DNA of 64,000 nt from Symbiodinium natans (GCA_905221605.1 CAJNDS010000408.1:1-64000), one strand, 5' to 3'. Shown: positions 25,939 through 39,400, counted from the stretch's first letter. Numbers and translations: made by a program. Notes: a model not told the origin generated them from the sequence alone.

Positions 25939-28190
25939 TAAAGTAACCATGTTGAACGCTGCGCCTGGCAACAATTTTTATAAGTCTTAAGTTTTGGGAA
26001 AAAGCTTTAGCTCCAGTGGCCAAGCTGGAGACTTGCGTTTAAAAGAAAGCTAAGTCTGCAGCATCCAAGCTTCAAAGCAACCTGGCAAGTGTGTGATTTT
26101 AGAAAGCCACAATCCAGAAGCAAGAAGTTCCGTCTTGTTGGAGACAATGCTCATGGAGATTTCTGAAAAAACAACCAACTTTTTCGCCTCTGAACCAAAA
26201 AACTCAGCATGAAAGCCATCTTTGCAGCAGTACTCTTCAGACTTATTGCTGCAAAACAAAGTTTCCTGCTTGGAACAGTGCGATAGCATAAGCACAACGA
26301 AAAGTATTCATGGGAACTCTGGGCGACTGGCTACTGGCCATCAAGTAGACTGAAGATCGCAAGGCTTGGAAGTTCCCTTGAAGAGGTCCACAAAACGCGT
26401 ACTCTGTGCCATACCACGTTGGTCCATAAAGTCATCCAATTTGATACGTCGGACAAGCCCAATCCGATGCGCAGGTCAATGACTGGCATTTTTTCGGCTG
26501 GGAACCACGGACCTTGCCACGCTACGAGAAGTACGTCCTTACACGCTTCTGGCAGATTTGAAGCTTTGCTAGGCTGTTGGAGAGTGCGGGATTTTTTGCA
26601 GACTGAGGACGATAACCAGAATCACAAGATGACAAGAGCATCAAGGGTGCGGATCGGATGAAGTTTAAGCAGAAAGCCAAGTTGCCATAAAAATAGTCAG
26701 CAAATTAAAGCAGAGCGCCATGGCAGCCTTGGAGCTCTGCACTTCCATGGGCTGTGCCTTCTTTCTCTTCTCCAACTGCGTTCCAGAAGTTGAGCAAGGC
26801 TTCTTTCGCGAATGTTGTACCCGTGGCGCAGCCATGGGTAACGGGCAGCTAAGTGATTGGTGCCGGTAGGTTCTTGTTTACCTTGCTAGCCTTGCGTTAA
26901 GTTGTCTTGCAATAAGGCTTTTTCTCTGTGCTGGCAGTTGCTTCTTTCTTGCTGGCTTGTGCAGTTTGACTCAGAAGTCGTTGTTTCTGTCGCAATACCT
27001 GGCTCACTGTGCTGCTGATGTGGTAAAGGTGTCCGCTCAAAAATAAACTTGTTTTTCTTTCTTGAGGGCTTTAGGAGGTCGAACCTGAACCCGGGTCTAA
27101 CCTAGGTTGAACCCAGGTTTAACCTGGGTTGAACCTGGACGAGTGCGCCTGCCGGATATGATAAGGGCAATTTCGAAACCAACAGCGTCTTATCCATGCG
27201 TTTCTTCACCTCCACGAGGTAGCAATTTTTGGAGCTCAAGTGGCGTCTGCTGCACCGGGACGCCCATGTCTACAATAACCCGTGAAAACGTCGGAACTTC
27301 TTCAAGAAGACTGGTCCCTGATGGCTTGGCCAGTGATTGTGCTTTAGACGCTGCAGACGTCCGCGCGATTGTGCGTACTATCCTTCTGAACACGCGTTCT
27401 AAGCTTGTTCCCGGATCAGCTTTGCCTTGAGTTGGACGGTTGGATTTTTTTTGAGATGGGCGCCTCTTTACTGCATCAGTAGCACAGTAGGCCGTTCTTG
27501 TGGGTCTCTCAACGAGGGTGAAACATGGAGACAACTACTTTGAGAGTCAAACTGTGCAAGCCAGCGAGCGTAAAAGAAGTTGAGTTGGACGGTTGGGTGA
27601 CGGGCCTGACGCAATCATCATTAATTGGCTCTTTTCTTCCTGCTGGCACGCAAGGAAGCTCTACACTCGCGTGTTTCTGCTTCAAATTTTGCTTAGGAAC
27701 ATGTTCCAAGCCAGCAAGATTGGGGAGGGGCTCGAACCGGGTTCAACCCAGGTTCGAACCCCGGCTGAGGAGCATGGAAAGCCGACAGTGCAAGCACTTG
27801 TCGTCTGGCGAGTGGCTTTGCTTGCCCGGGTCCAATCTCGGACCTTGGTGTGAGACTTGGTGGTGATGGTCGCTACGATAACCCCGTGACAACTCGAGAA
27901 GAACTTCGAGTTCGTGAAGGGCAAGTTGCGTCGAGCTTGCATAGAAAGATGGGGAAGTGGCGTCGGTGAGATCGCTGCGGACGATAAGCGAGGATGATGG
28001 AAGGACCTTGCGGCTGTCAAATCCGCGCCTTGCGGAAGTACCAGCACACTGCGGAGCTCCTTCCTGGCCCGGTTGAACAGCATGACATCACTGCCTTCGT
28101 GGAATAAGCAAAGGCGGTGAAAGGAACGGGCCGAGTGAGCGGTCCCACACTTTGGAGGCATAATGTTCTGATGTTCGGCATACCTCCAAA
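25939..28190. other. Region without recognised gene
   Basis: No exon-like frame with recognisable content. Notable short structure: repeated GGTTGAACC/AACCTGGGTT motifs at 27078-27140 and again at 27733-27760 (palindromic words around GAACC). The open frames are short and on both strands. The last ~300 bp may be further decayed DIRS pol sequence leading into the remnant at 28197. Confidence 0.5.
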
Positions 28191-28196
28191 GTACCT

Positions 28197-28791
28197 GTGA
28201 GTCTGGACCCCAGTCGTCTGGCGGCTTTGAACCTTCTGAAGGAACGCTTCACGCGGGGCAGGCCTCGCGCCTTGCTTGCATCCCGGGGGGAGCTCCCGTT
28301 CCTCATGTTCACTGATGGCGCTCTTGAAGAGGGGCATGCCAAGCTTGGTGTCCCGCCTGCCACCATAGGGGGCCTGCTGTGGCCCGGGCGCAGTCAGCGG
28401 CCTGAGTATTTTGCATGTGCTGTTCCTGAGAGCGTGCTGGAAATGTCGCGCGCGGATGGGAAGTCGCATGTCATCGGCCTAGTGGAGCTCTACGCCGTCG
28501 TAGTGGGCATCCGCACCTGGAAGTCGTACTTCGGGGGGAAGGAGGTTGATAACGTTCGTCGACAACTACACTGCGCTCGATGTTGCTATCAAGGGGTCCG
28601 CGTCTGTCAAACAGTGGCGCGATTTGTTGTTGCTGCTCGAGTGCCCCGATGAAACGTCTCCCACGCTCATGTGGCATGCTAGGGTACCTTCGAAGTCGAA
28701 CCCGTCGGATGGGCCCAGCCGGGGAGACATGTCCCTGATGGCAACCTTCCATGCCAAGCGAGTCACGCCTGTGTGTCCCCGGGACTTGTAA
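28197..28791 (+). pseudogene. RNase H remnant of a third DIRS-type element
   Basis: Two overlapping frames (28197-28652 and 28546-28791) together give an RNase H like those of elements A and B: FTDGAL, VELYAVV, FVDNYTALD and NPSDGPSR, followed by VTPVCPRDL, which parallels VTPSCPISG at the end of B's Pol. One frameshift lies near 28546-28560 (TTGATAACGTTCGTCG). Reverse transcriptase motifs were not found upstream, so only the 3' end of pol survives. No split direct repeats were recognised around it. Confidence 0.75.
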
Positions 28792-28969
28792 CCAGCTAGA
28801 TGTGTGCTAAAGCAGACCGGGGAACTTGACCAAATGTGGTCGACGGGATGAACCCGCGATGTGCAATGTGCACGTAGCGTTGAACTCTTGATGCATCCCC
28901 AGTTTGCCAAGAGAGGAAAACAGCGCCTCTGATTGTGAGACTTATATATTTCAAGTGGAATGAATTAGG

Positions 28970-29480
28970 GCATGAGTGATTTGCTTATTGGGACTTTCAA
29001 GAATTTTGGGGAAATTTGATAACTGTATGGTATCAAGGGAGTGTGCAAGAGTTTGCCTGCTGCTGTGTGTTTATGCGTCTGTTTTGTTTGACGCCCACCG
29101 CCCCGCCAGCCCACATCCGCCGCCCTGCTGGAGCACAGCGCCCCGCCAGCTCCCCGAGCGCCCGCCCACCAGCGCCCCACCAGCCACAGCAGCCCCCACT
29201 GTCAAATGCCGCGTTTCTGAGGGGTTGGAGGAGTGGCTCTGCCCGGCCGCATTTTGGCGTTTGACAGCGAAGCTGAAGGCCCGTCAAATGCGTCAAATGG
29301 GCGCTGGCGGGGGCTGTTTGACGCGGTTGACAAGGCAAGCTCGGGTCTGTCAAATGCTAAAGTGTGCCTACACAGCCCGTGGGCCGTCAGAAAAACGAAA
29401 CAGTCGGGGCCCCCCTCGACTTCGGCCGCAACCCAGAGCTCCCCCCGCAAGCGAGGTTCCTCCACTCTGAACGGCGCGGT
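28970..29480. other. GC-rich region with clustered TTTGAC / GTCAAA words
   Basis: At least seven copies of GTCAAA or TTTGAC in both orientations lie between 29086 and 29358 (for example GTTTGACGCC, CTGTCAAATG, CGTCAAATGCGTCAAATGG). The surrounding sequence is Pro/Ala-codon-like CCGCC/CCAGC repeats. No gene recognised. Confidence 0.5.
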
Positions 29481-32400
29481 GGAATAGAGGCAGAAACAGT
29501 TTCGCCGGTCCAGGCCGGGGGAAGGCCATCAAGTCCATCATGCATCAAATGGCAGATTCGGGCAAGTGATGTGGGGTGTGCAAGGACTCAACATGAATGC
29601 CCAGCAGCAAAGCGCGAGATCTGTTTCGCAGAGCTTAGACTTGCAGGATTTGAGTCGACGATGTCTATGAAAAGAGGCGTCCAGAAGCAAAAGGGCTCCT
29701 TGAAATGCCTAACCAAGCAAGGTTGTTCGCCAAGAGGGACCTTCAAAAATCCATTTGGAACCCTGTTTGTTACGTTCCTACGGTCTTTCCAGGTGTTTTT
29801 TTGATGTGGGGTTATTGGAGGGTTGTTTCTGTTGTGCACTCTTCCTGACTTCTGCAGCTTCTGCATTTATTGTGTTTGAATGAGCAGCCCGCCGCCCTTC
29901 CCCCAAGGCCCCAGCTTGTGTCTTAGTAGGAAACCTCTATGTGTAGTTCAATAGGAAGACCATTATTTCTTTTGTATTTGAATAGCAAATCCCAGACTCC
30001 AAAAAATGGTACACAACGCGAAAGCAAAGCACAAAATAATTCCTTGCCCAATTCAGTTGCCGTGAGTTTGCCCAGCCTTCGCTCGGAGTTGCAACATCAT
30101 CACATCAGGATTGTTATTGCTTTAGTCTTCTTCCCTTGCACCATTTTGCGAGCCCCTAGTCACTCGAGCCGATCCACAGCAGCCCCACGGCCCGAAACGC
30201 CAAACAGGAGTTGCCACAAGCCCAACTCGCAAACAGGAGATGTGGTGTGGTGCCAGTGCAAACCTTAAAAAGGCCCCTTGACACCCAAAAAGAAAATTTT
30301 TGACTAATACTTTGAACTGCCTTTGCTTGTAAGAGGATCTGCCGTGAACAGGTTCCAGGAACGACAAGTGCATTTTTTAGATTCTTACGCTCGCGCGTCT
30401 ACTGAGGCCTGACCTGGGCAACTGCACACCTGAGTATTTCGGGTGTTTGTGCACGTGCTTCCTACTGGCATGTTTCTTCGTATATCTCAGTGGCATTGGG
30501 GTTGGGTCTCAAGCAAGCATGGTCGTCAGTATGCTAAGAGTTGAAGTTTGCACGTTCTAGAGGCCGGCTATACGTACCGTTTGAGTCGAATGCGCAATGT
30601 CGTCTTGAGGGTTTCCTTGAAAGGTCACACAAGTTGAGAAGACATGGCTTGGGAGCCTCCCGGCAGGTTCGGTAGTTCGGTCTGGCGCAGTCCTCAACGG
30701 CAGAAAGGGGATATGTTGCCAGGCCACTCGGCCACGCTGAAGCGCAAGAGCGACCATCCACTAGACCATTTGAGCATTGAGAAATCTCAGATTGTCAGAG
30801 GCTCCCGAAACATCTTGGCGGGGACTATCCATGCAACATATCTCCACTTCAAGATTGCAGGGCTCAGCTCCACAGGTCGAACAAAGGAGGCAAATGATGC
30901 GTTTGCTACATTGGCTTCTTGCGTATTTGTAGATTTTGTAGCAGAGGACATGCAATTACGATGATTACGATGATTGTTGCCCAAGCAGAGCCGAGCCCTT
31001 ACCGCCTCTTTGTACGCCGGGAACCTGCAGGCGCGATATCCACGTGCTTCACTAACAGCTATGCAGATTGTGGTCTAGCATGTTCCTGCAAGGCGAGCCA
31101 TTATGGGAGGCCACCAGCGATTCTTTCACCCTAATTGGTTGGAATCTGAGCATTCATGATTTGTCTTGTCTTTCCTCGGGCACATGGCTGAGATCCGCGG
31201 CAAGCTTCTCAGGTTCTCCCGCTACATTTGGGGCATCATTGCGAGCGTCAACTTGGGCGGCTTCCTGGCCGAGCAGCAGCCCGAACCTTACACTTCTCGT
31301 AGCCCCTTACAAGGCCTTAGGTCGGCAACTTTTGGTTAGATCACTGTTAGCTCTATGCACAGCTTTACATGATTCAATTTCTCTGTCAAAATGCGGATTT
31401 CAGATGTCTATTGTCCTCCAGGTATGGCATAGACCGTACCAAGAGCCTTGACTTGCCATTTCAATGTCACCCTTGGTGAGCACAGGCTGAGGATGAGTCA
31501 TTGAGTGGCATTTGCAAGATGCCATCTTAGGAACCCGAACATCATGTGGCCTTGGTGGCATGAGATCATGCGCAAGAAAGAGAAGGGCGAGATACCCATG
31601 GAAATGCCCGGCTACATGCTGGTTCCTGGGCAGCGTGAAGCATTAGGGTAGCGTTGCACGGCAGATTGGGGCATCCGGGTGCTGAGGCGAAGTTCCGCAA
31701 CGAGTCTGAGGAGAGGTGGACGCGCGAGACTCAAAACTTGCAAGCTCGCAAAGTCCGATTTCGTTTGCTCTTACATGCTTCATAGTGTCATAGTGTTGGT
31801 GGGTCTGGCAGACCATAGCTTCTCCATGTCTCCAAGGGCAGAAAGGAGCCACGAGTTTGAGGAGTACTTGAGCACAATGGGTGCCGAAGAGTGAGCTTTC
31901 AGAAGCGAGGATACTGGCATCGTAGATCCGTTCACTGCACTTTAGTTCAATCGCAAAGTAGTTCAAAACAAACGTAACACAGGTGTGAGGATGCCTGCAG
32001 ACGCCTTCTTCCGCGCTTAGCGATGACTGCAGCCTTGCACTGGAGACGGCCTGCTGCCGATTTATCAAGCGCGGCTCATCGAACAGAATTCATGCAAAGA
32101 GCCATCTCCAGTCCAGAGGCTATCAGTTTTTGAGATGCGGACTTCAAATGCGGTTGAAATGTTGACATGAGCCAAAGCAAAGGGCAAAGTTTATCAATCT
32201 TTCGTGAACGTAATGTGCAAGTTTGGATGTACAAGATGTAATTGCGGCTTCACAGAACCAAACTGTGTGACCCTGAAGACCGCATTGGATCCCCAAAGAA
32301 ACGAAAGCTTTACGCTGTGTGTAAACCGTTAAGCCTTTATGCACTGTCATAAAACCCACTGAGCTCGGAAGGTTGACCTTTGCATCCCTTTAGCTCATCA

Positions 32401-32900
32401 TTCCCAAAAGCGCTGCGAAGGGTTTTTCAATAGAACTTGCGTGTCCTCTGTGCATGTCTTCTTGAAAAGTTAATCTTTACAAGGCCAGGGGGCGGGCGCC
32501 AGTGTTTCGCCCAGCGGACAGTTGCGCTTGTTGTGCATTTTCGGAGCCAGCATCTTCGAAGTCTTTTCGGAGTCACAATTTCATGAACGTGACCACCTCG
32601 GTGTGCGGTGTGTCGCTGCGAGCCACCGCGGTTTCATCGAAACGCGATTGACCACTCTCGTGGTGTTTGTACTGGGTGGAAGGGGTTGCTCCGCCCAACC
32701 ACCCAGAACCTAGCCCATTCTGTCTGTGCCCAGGGGATGCGCAAATTGCTAAAATGAATAGACCTTGCATAATAAGTCAGCTCACGTACAGGAAACGCGG
32801 GGGCACGGCAGGATTTCTTGTCAATAGACGGTTTTTTTGAGTACTTTGCCGGATGGTGTGCTCATGTCTAACACGAATGTCGGCACCACTTTGAAAGCCT
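29481..32900. other. Region without recognised gene
   Basis: Mixed-composition sequence. Longest sensible frame is 30644-30964 (+, 106 codons, ATG start), with no recognisable motif. No repeat array seen. Confidence 0.4.
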
Positions 32901-32905
32901 CAGCC

Positions 32906-33345
32906 ACAAACCCTAAACCCTAACCGCCCAACAAACCCTCAAGCCGTAAAACCCTAAATCCCGAAACCCTAAACTGCACTATGTGTGCAGCGATCTCACC
33001 CACCAAACGCTGCAGGTCCTGAGCCTGAGAATGATCATCATAACAGACCCCACCTCTGCGAGTTTTTTTCTTGCAGTTTAGAGTAAGGCCCAAAACCTGA
33101 AACCCTCAACTCCGTGCAAACCCTAAACCCTGAAACCCTCAGGCCTGTGAGGTAGTAGGCTGGGACAGAGAAATTAACTGTGGCCTTGCTTTGGGGGTTT
33201 CGGGTATCGCGGGGTATCGATTTGGTATAGATGGGGTATCGATAATGTCTCACCACAGATGGGTGGGGAGTTGTGTCCTATAGATGTATGCTGTGATGGG
33301 CTTGACCCTAAACCCTAAAAACCTTAATGCTCTAAACCCTATGTA
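32906..33345. repeat. Degenerate CCCTAAA-like tracts
   Basis: Clusters of AACCCTAAACCCTAA and variants (ACCCTCAAGCCGTAAAACCC; CTGAAACCCTCAGG) at 32906-32975, 33085-33140 and 33303-33345. They look like decayed interstitial telomere repeats. Confidence 0.7.
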
Positions 33346-33415
33346 AACGCCAAACATCTGTCGATGGGGGGAAGAAAGTCACAAGATGCTATGTTGTTGC
33401 TGTCTCGTGGCCATG

Positions 33416-33680
33416 AAGAAGTCATGAGATACCGCTCCAAACCGATCCCAAAACACTCAAAACTATGTCCTACGCGGGAGAACGCCAACATGTTCAAAAG
33501 TCTCTTGCCGCACGTTGTGCTTCTCTGTTTTGTGGCCGTGCCCTCGGGGACAGGATCATGAGATACTGCTCCAAGCATATACCAAAACACTCAAAACTAT
33601 GGAATACACGGGAGAACGCGAACATTTCGTCATATCCGTGGCGTTGTTGACGCCGCTGTGCCCTCGGGGAGCGGGTTTTG
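33416..33680. repeat. ~140 bp tandem duplication
   Basis: GTCATGAGATACCGCTCC...CCAAAACACTCAAAACTATG...GGGAGAACGC...GTGCCCTCGGGGA occurs twice (from about 33420 and 33556) with substitutions. Confidence 0.7.
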
Positions 33681-34139
33681 GGCTGATTTCTTTTCTTTTG
33701 GGCTGAGCTGTGTGTCCTGCAGTGGGCTGAGATAAAGGGCCATGGGCTGGTGAACCCCCCGCGCTCGTAGGGTCTCCCTCGGCAACATGGCCCGTATAGG
33801 TGCGGCCATCCGAGACCTCCGGCTTCAGCTGCCGAACGAGGCCCACCATGGCCCGCCAGCTCGGGCATGTGGTGTACAGTCCCTCGTGTAGCTCGCCTTC
33901 TCCTTAAGAGACAAACTCAGTAACCACTGGTCAGCGACACATCTTTCGGCATCTTCCTTTCTCAGGAGGCTCGCACGTTTCAAGAAAATTTTGCACGTGT
34001 GCCACATGGCCAAGATTGTACATCGAAAAACTCTGATCTCACGCTCTGCTCCAGGTCTGCCCTTTCGGAAAAACGCTTTCGGAAAGGTATATACCGGTAG
34101 CTCCTTGATCCTTCGGCTTGGCCCGTTTCCAGGCGCCCC

Positions 34140-34215
34140 TCCACGATGTTGAGCTCTGTATATGTATACGTATATGTATGTATATATATATATATCTATA
34201 TGTAAATATACGGTG
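34140..34215. repeat. AT-rich TATA microsatellite
   Basis: GTATATGTATACGTATATG and (TA)n runs. A simple repeat; nothing supports a promoter role. Confidence 0.7.
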
Positions 34216-34319
34216 CCCTCCCCCCCGCCTCATACCTTTTCTAAGGCCTTCTGATAAACTTGTTGGTTTCAGGGTCTGGGGGGGCGGGGTGGTGCAGCGA
34301 CAGAAATGAACGATTTATT

Positions 34320-35290
34320 GTGAGAAATAGAATTGAAACCAAGATTTTGTGCTTGGAAAATTTTCGGAAAACTTAGCGGAAAGGACTTTGGGAATAGGAT
34401 TTGGATTTAAGGAACCCCCCTCCTCAGGGGTCAAGGAATAAGACCTACGGACCGAAATTAAGGAAAACAGATTTCGGGAATATGATTTAGGGATCCGGTT
34501 CTTTAGGATTTTAGCGCAAAGGACTTGGGGAATCAGATTGGTTTGTAACCTCTAAGGGCGCTTGTCTTTAGGGTTTCAGGACGCCTCCCTTAGGGGTTGG
34601 GGAACCTGTTCCCTAGTACCGTTACTAATACCCTAAGAAGGGGGGCCCTTACATCTGAAAAGCAGATCCTATTCCCTAAATCCTTCTCGCGACGTTCTAA
34701 AACGGTGGGATAGCAGCTAGGAGCCTCATATCCTAAGAAGATGAACCTGATTCCTAAACCTTGTCGCTACATCCTGAAGAGCGGGATCCCTAAATCATAT
34801 TCCCTAAATCTTCTTTCCTTAGTTTCATTATGAATCCTAAAGAGGCGAGCCCCCAGGAGAACCCTAAATCCGAAAAGAAAGAATTCTATACCCGAAATCT
34901 TGTCGCTAAATCCTAAAAGGCGGGCAACTTCTTATTCTCTTTGATTTTCTGCTTGAATCCTATTCCCTAAGCCCGAAAGAGGGGCTCCTTAAATCCTATT
35001 GACTAAACTCCTTACAGCATAAAGACCATCCGTTTCCGTAATCCCTAAACGGTGTGATCCTGTTCTCGCAAGCTTATTTCCTCAGTCTTCTTCCCCAGTT
35101 CCTACTGTAAAAATCATATGGCGGGTGGTCCTTAATTCCTAAAGAGAACAGCCGATCCTTGAAAGTTACCTAAATCCTTTTCGCTAAATCCTGAAGAGCG
35201 GGATCCCTAAGTCACATTCCCTGAATCCCTAAATCTTGTTCCCCACGTCTTCTTGCTCCCTACATCTTCTTCCTTAGAAACTGGTCGATG
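34320..35290. repeat. Degenerate telomere-like array that switches strand
   Basis: From about 34340 to 34610 the sequence is dominated by GGGAATAGGATTTGGATTTAAGG-type words split by changes. From about 34620 to 35290 the reverse-complement form dominates (TCCTATTCCCTAAATCC). Together they make a loose inverted array of TTTAGGG-derived, 20-30 bp units. Confidence 0.55.
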
Positions 35291-35634
35291 TATTTGTACC
35301 CCCCCCAACTATCTACCTATTTTGGCTCCTTGTGCACGTTTATACACTTTGGCGGGGGTGGATTTTTTGGGGTGGGTTTGATTAAAGGTTTAGACAGCAA
35401 TTTCATTATATAGATGAACTTGAATCGGCTGATGCATGTTGAACCATTTGAACCGGTCCCCCATTTTGAATATTGAAGAATGAAGATTCCTCCAAAACAT
35501 GTATCTCTTCACATTCGGAGTTTCTCAGCACCAGTCCTGCTGAAAATATTTCAAAGCAACGGGCATTGCAAGAACGTGCAACAGGGCAAAAACGTATGAA
35601 ATTGGTTGGTGCCGGAGAGGGGTGGTCCGTAGCA

Positions 35635-35815
35635 TATACGCATATATAGATATATACATACAAAAAGTTATAAATAAGAATCGATAAATATTTAAATGTA
35701 AATAAATAAATAAACAAATAAATATATATATATATATATAGAAATAAATAAATAATACATATATATATATATACATATATATTTATATATATATATATAC
35801 ATATATGTACGTGTG
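35635..35815. repeat. AT-rich microsatellite
   Basis: Runs of (AT)n, (AAAT)n and ATACATATATAT. Confidence 0.85.
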
Positions 35816-36398
35816 TATGTGTCGGTTTTCAGTCGTGCACCACTCGTGGATGCAGCTGGTCGTGAGCACTGCAAAGCTCAAGGCAGTAGCTGACCCTCCG
35901 ACAACCAATTAGCATCAACTCGCATAATTAGCATAAGCCTGCAAACTCCGTCAATCAGGGCATGTCATGTTGCTCGGGCAGGCAGCTGACAGCTGCCGGG
36001 CTTCGACGAGAATCTAGGGTGTTTCGGGGATCGCTGGCAACTCAAAGTTGTAAAGCATTGCAAATCAGGAATCCGAGCAGAAACGAAACCCCGGCACCGA
36101 GACTTGAAGTGCATGCGCTTTTTGGCTCCCCTTGCGTCTGCGCTGTAACTTGCTGAATACACAGCATGCACATGATGTCACCCAAGAACTGCAAAGATGA
36201 AGCCCCATCAACCACGTCAACGAGTGTCGCTGCAACATCTTGCAGCTTACAACCGGCACAACATGATACACGGTGGTACATACTTGTGGAGCATAGCGCG
36301 TACTGTTCCTGTTTGGACGGAGCTATGATCCATGGCCAGTTCTGACACCAAGGCCAATGATGCCAATTTCTTGCCAAAGCGTTTTCCATGCTGTGCAG

Positions 36399-36445
36399 GT
36401 GTACGTCGGCAATTTGGCGCATGCCACAACTAAGGAAAGCTTAGA
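36399..36445 (+). CDS. RRM gene exon: RRM1 RNP2
   Basis: After GTGCAG. Encodes VYVGNLAHATTKESL plus two bases of a codon completed by G of the next exon. Donor is GCGCGA. Confidence 0.75.
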
Positions 36446-39400
36446 GCGCGAGCCTTGGTCTCGGGTTGAGCCTCGATTCTGTGTTCTCATGAGTGCGGAG
36501 AGCAGGTTTCGCTGCGCCTTCTGATAGTTAGGCCAGTTAGGATAGTTGAAGCCGCACCCAGGCTTAGACTTAGCCTCACTGCAGTAGAGACCACACATGT
36601 CAAACCCCTGGCTCTCACAAACTTCATCGAGATGAGCTATGACATGTTGTTTGGGTGTAGAGAAATGAACAAGGTATTCCACCAGGGGTTTGACAGCGGT
36701 TTGCTTTCTTTCAGCCTGTAGTCTGTAGTTTTTTGCTTGTAGGCGTTTCAGTTGGCCACAGGGAATCCGCAATGTTGTCGTAACGAGGGTTGCCGAGCAG
36801 TGCAATCAAAGCCTTCTTGACACATCATCTGCAGATTGTGCAGACAATGACACATTGCAGCCTCGTCACTGTCACAGATGTGCTGAAAACGTACCAGAGT
36901 GGCAAAATAGACGGCCAATTGCTGCCAAGAATTTGGCGAGTAGACCGTGCTCAAGCGCACAGGCAGTTAGCGTAGTTGTCAGATTCTGCTTTGGGGCTCG
37001 TCTCAGCAGCTACGTCTGCGAAAGCCCCTTACTTACAGCGTAGCTGCTGCAGGGATCACTTCGCGCAGTATGGTGAGATCGCCGAGTGCGTGGTTATGTT
37101 GGACAAGGCCGAGCCGAGCAAAGGAGGATTGTGGAAGTGTGCAGCCTCGGGGCAGCTTCCTTTCGGCGGGGTCTTGGCGTGTGGAGCGAGAGCGAGAGAG
37201 AGAGAGAGAGCGATGCAATTCTTGCTCCGAACGACCGTTTCTGCTCCTGTGGTACAGGGGACAGGACGGTTGTCCTGGACTACTGTCTAGAGCCTGATCC
37301 GTGGTGCTCTAAGAGCTCGGCTGCAGTAAAGCCTGACCCGTTAGAGCCCCTTTGGTACCTTTTCCGGTAGTCGAGGCTACTGTCAATTTTTCCGGGCTTT
37401 GAGATGTTGAGGCCCCCTAGATTCTGGGCGGCGGGGAGGTGTGGGAGGCCGTGGTCATGGACCACAGGTCGTTTCTTCCTTCCCCCTTCCTTTTTTCCTG
37501 AAGTTGGCCTCGATCAAGTCTTAGTGCAACCGAAAACCTGTTGATGCAACCCCGGCTTTCATACGAAACTGGTCAGTCCTAGGAGCAGTTCAGGGCTGTC
37601 GGCATCCCCTGAGTCAGCACACCGGGGGGTGGGTAGCAGCGGGGTATCTCCGTTCTGTGAAGCAAATGGCAGTGAAAGAGGGGCGTGGAAGTCGAGGGCC
37701 TTTGATGTGGTTGCGTTGCTCTGCGCGGTCCATGTTCTTTTTTCTCATTGGCTTGAACTCACCGGAGCCTCCAATTCTGTCTTGTCTCCGTTCATGTGAG
37801 TGAGGCCGTCCTCTTTTCGAATCTTGTTGTCTCATTGCACGTTTTCAATTGTGCAGGGAAGTGGGCAATCGCGGGGCTTTGGCTTCGTGACCTTCGCCAC
37901 CAGCAGCGCCATGGAATCTGCTCTACGTGCTCGACCCTGTTTACTCAAGGAACGGCAGCTCCGTATGTAGCCGCAGCCAATGAGAGATTGCAAGTAGTAG
38001 GCTGTCCGTAGGATTTTGTGCTCCATGTGCATGATGAAGCCTTTGGATGTAATGCTTAGGCGCAAACCACTCCGTCGATGGTCGGTCGATTACATGCAAA
38101 AGAGCCGACGTCCCAAGCAGATCATGTGGAAATTCCATGCATTCGTGATGCTTGGTCTGAGGCTGTGCGCGATACAAAGCAAGGTGGGAAGCAGGAGCGG
38201 TCGACTGTATCCACTGATGAGCTTAGTGTTACAAGCCTTGTCCAGTTCAAGTTTGAGCCGTTTCAGCTTCCTGGTGGTCACACAAGAACGGACAGGGCCG
38301 TGAGGATTCCGGCGGTGGAATGTACAATGTCGTGAAGATATTTGTGGCGTCTTGGCTATGTCAAGTTTTCTGTTCTGATTAGTTTTGGTGCTCCGTACCT
38401 CAGGCTGCATGGTTTTGTCCTCGGCTTTCCCCGGGCGCCCTCGCCTCTTCTTTTCTGGACTACCATTGCCATGCTTGCAGGGCTCTTCCTCCTCTCGGAT
38501 CCAAGCACTTTCGCCATCATCAAGATAAGCCTAAGATTCTTTTCAAACACCTTGAAAGATCGCCAATGGCGTTGCCTCACAAGCGGGTAAAGAACTTTCA
38601 AAACTCCTGTACTGCTAGGTTTCGCTTGTGTGCACTGAAATTCGTACAACAGCTGCATGTGTTGTGCACTGTCGTGGAAAATTAGCAAGTGTACTCTCTG
38701 CTATTGTCCTCGTGAAGTTGGTGCTGTGAGACTTGGCGGAACACCGTGTGAGACTTGGGGCGCAGCCCGCTCATGCCATGATTCACCATGCCTTCATGAA
38801 CCTGAGGGAGGGCTGCCCGCTTCCTGCGACCTCGACAAGCTGAAATCTCACTTTTCTCAGTTCGGAGAAATCCACGATGCGGTGGCTCAGCCCTTGGAGT
38901 CCAAGGAGGGTGATGTGCAAATTGAGCATGTATGGAATTTTTATGAACAAATTCAGCCTTGGTGACTGAGGTCATGATGGATGCTCAGACCCAAAGGCTG
39001 ATCTGTCCGTTGGCGCAGTTTGCGACTTTCTGTTTTCCTTGGCTTTTGTTTAGAGTCTGCCCGCAGGCATCGTGGCTTTGGTTTCGTCACTTTCAAAGAT
39101 CCGAGTGGCGTGGAGGTGTGGCTCATGCGGACGAGTTTTGTGTTTAGGAGTTCTGAGCTCTGGAAGGAAGGTTTTTGCATGCAGCCTGGATGCAGCTTGA
39201 CGTAGCCATTTGGCTTCGGCGAGAACAGGGCACGTGCACCGGGCACTCGCAGCGTGCGGCCCGGACATATTGGAGCCTGAGCAAAGGTTTGTTGCTGTGG
39301 CGCCGCCTCTTTCGGAAGAGGAGCTGTTTTTTTCGCTGAGGTGCGAAGCCCTCCCCGTTTTACCGAAGCGCTTAGCAGGCTGGGGTCGTTGTGTTGATTT

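Noticed and set aside
27735-27770. GGTTCGAACCCC, resembling a tRNA B box
   Set aside because: Neither strand gives a T stem, anticodon arm and acceptor stem around it. It is part of a local GAACC/GGTTC repeat.
34140-34215. TATA-rich stretch as a promoter
   Set aside because: Simple microsatellite; dinoflagellate genes do not generally use TATA boxes and no gene starts next to it.
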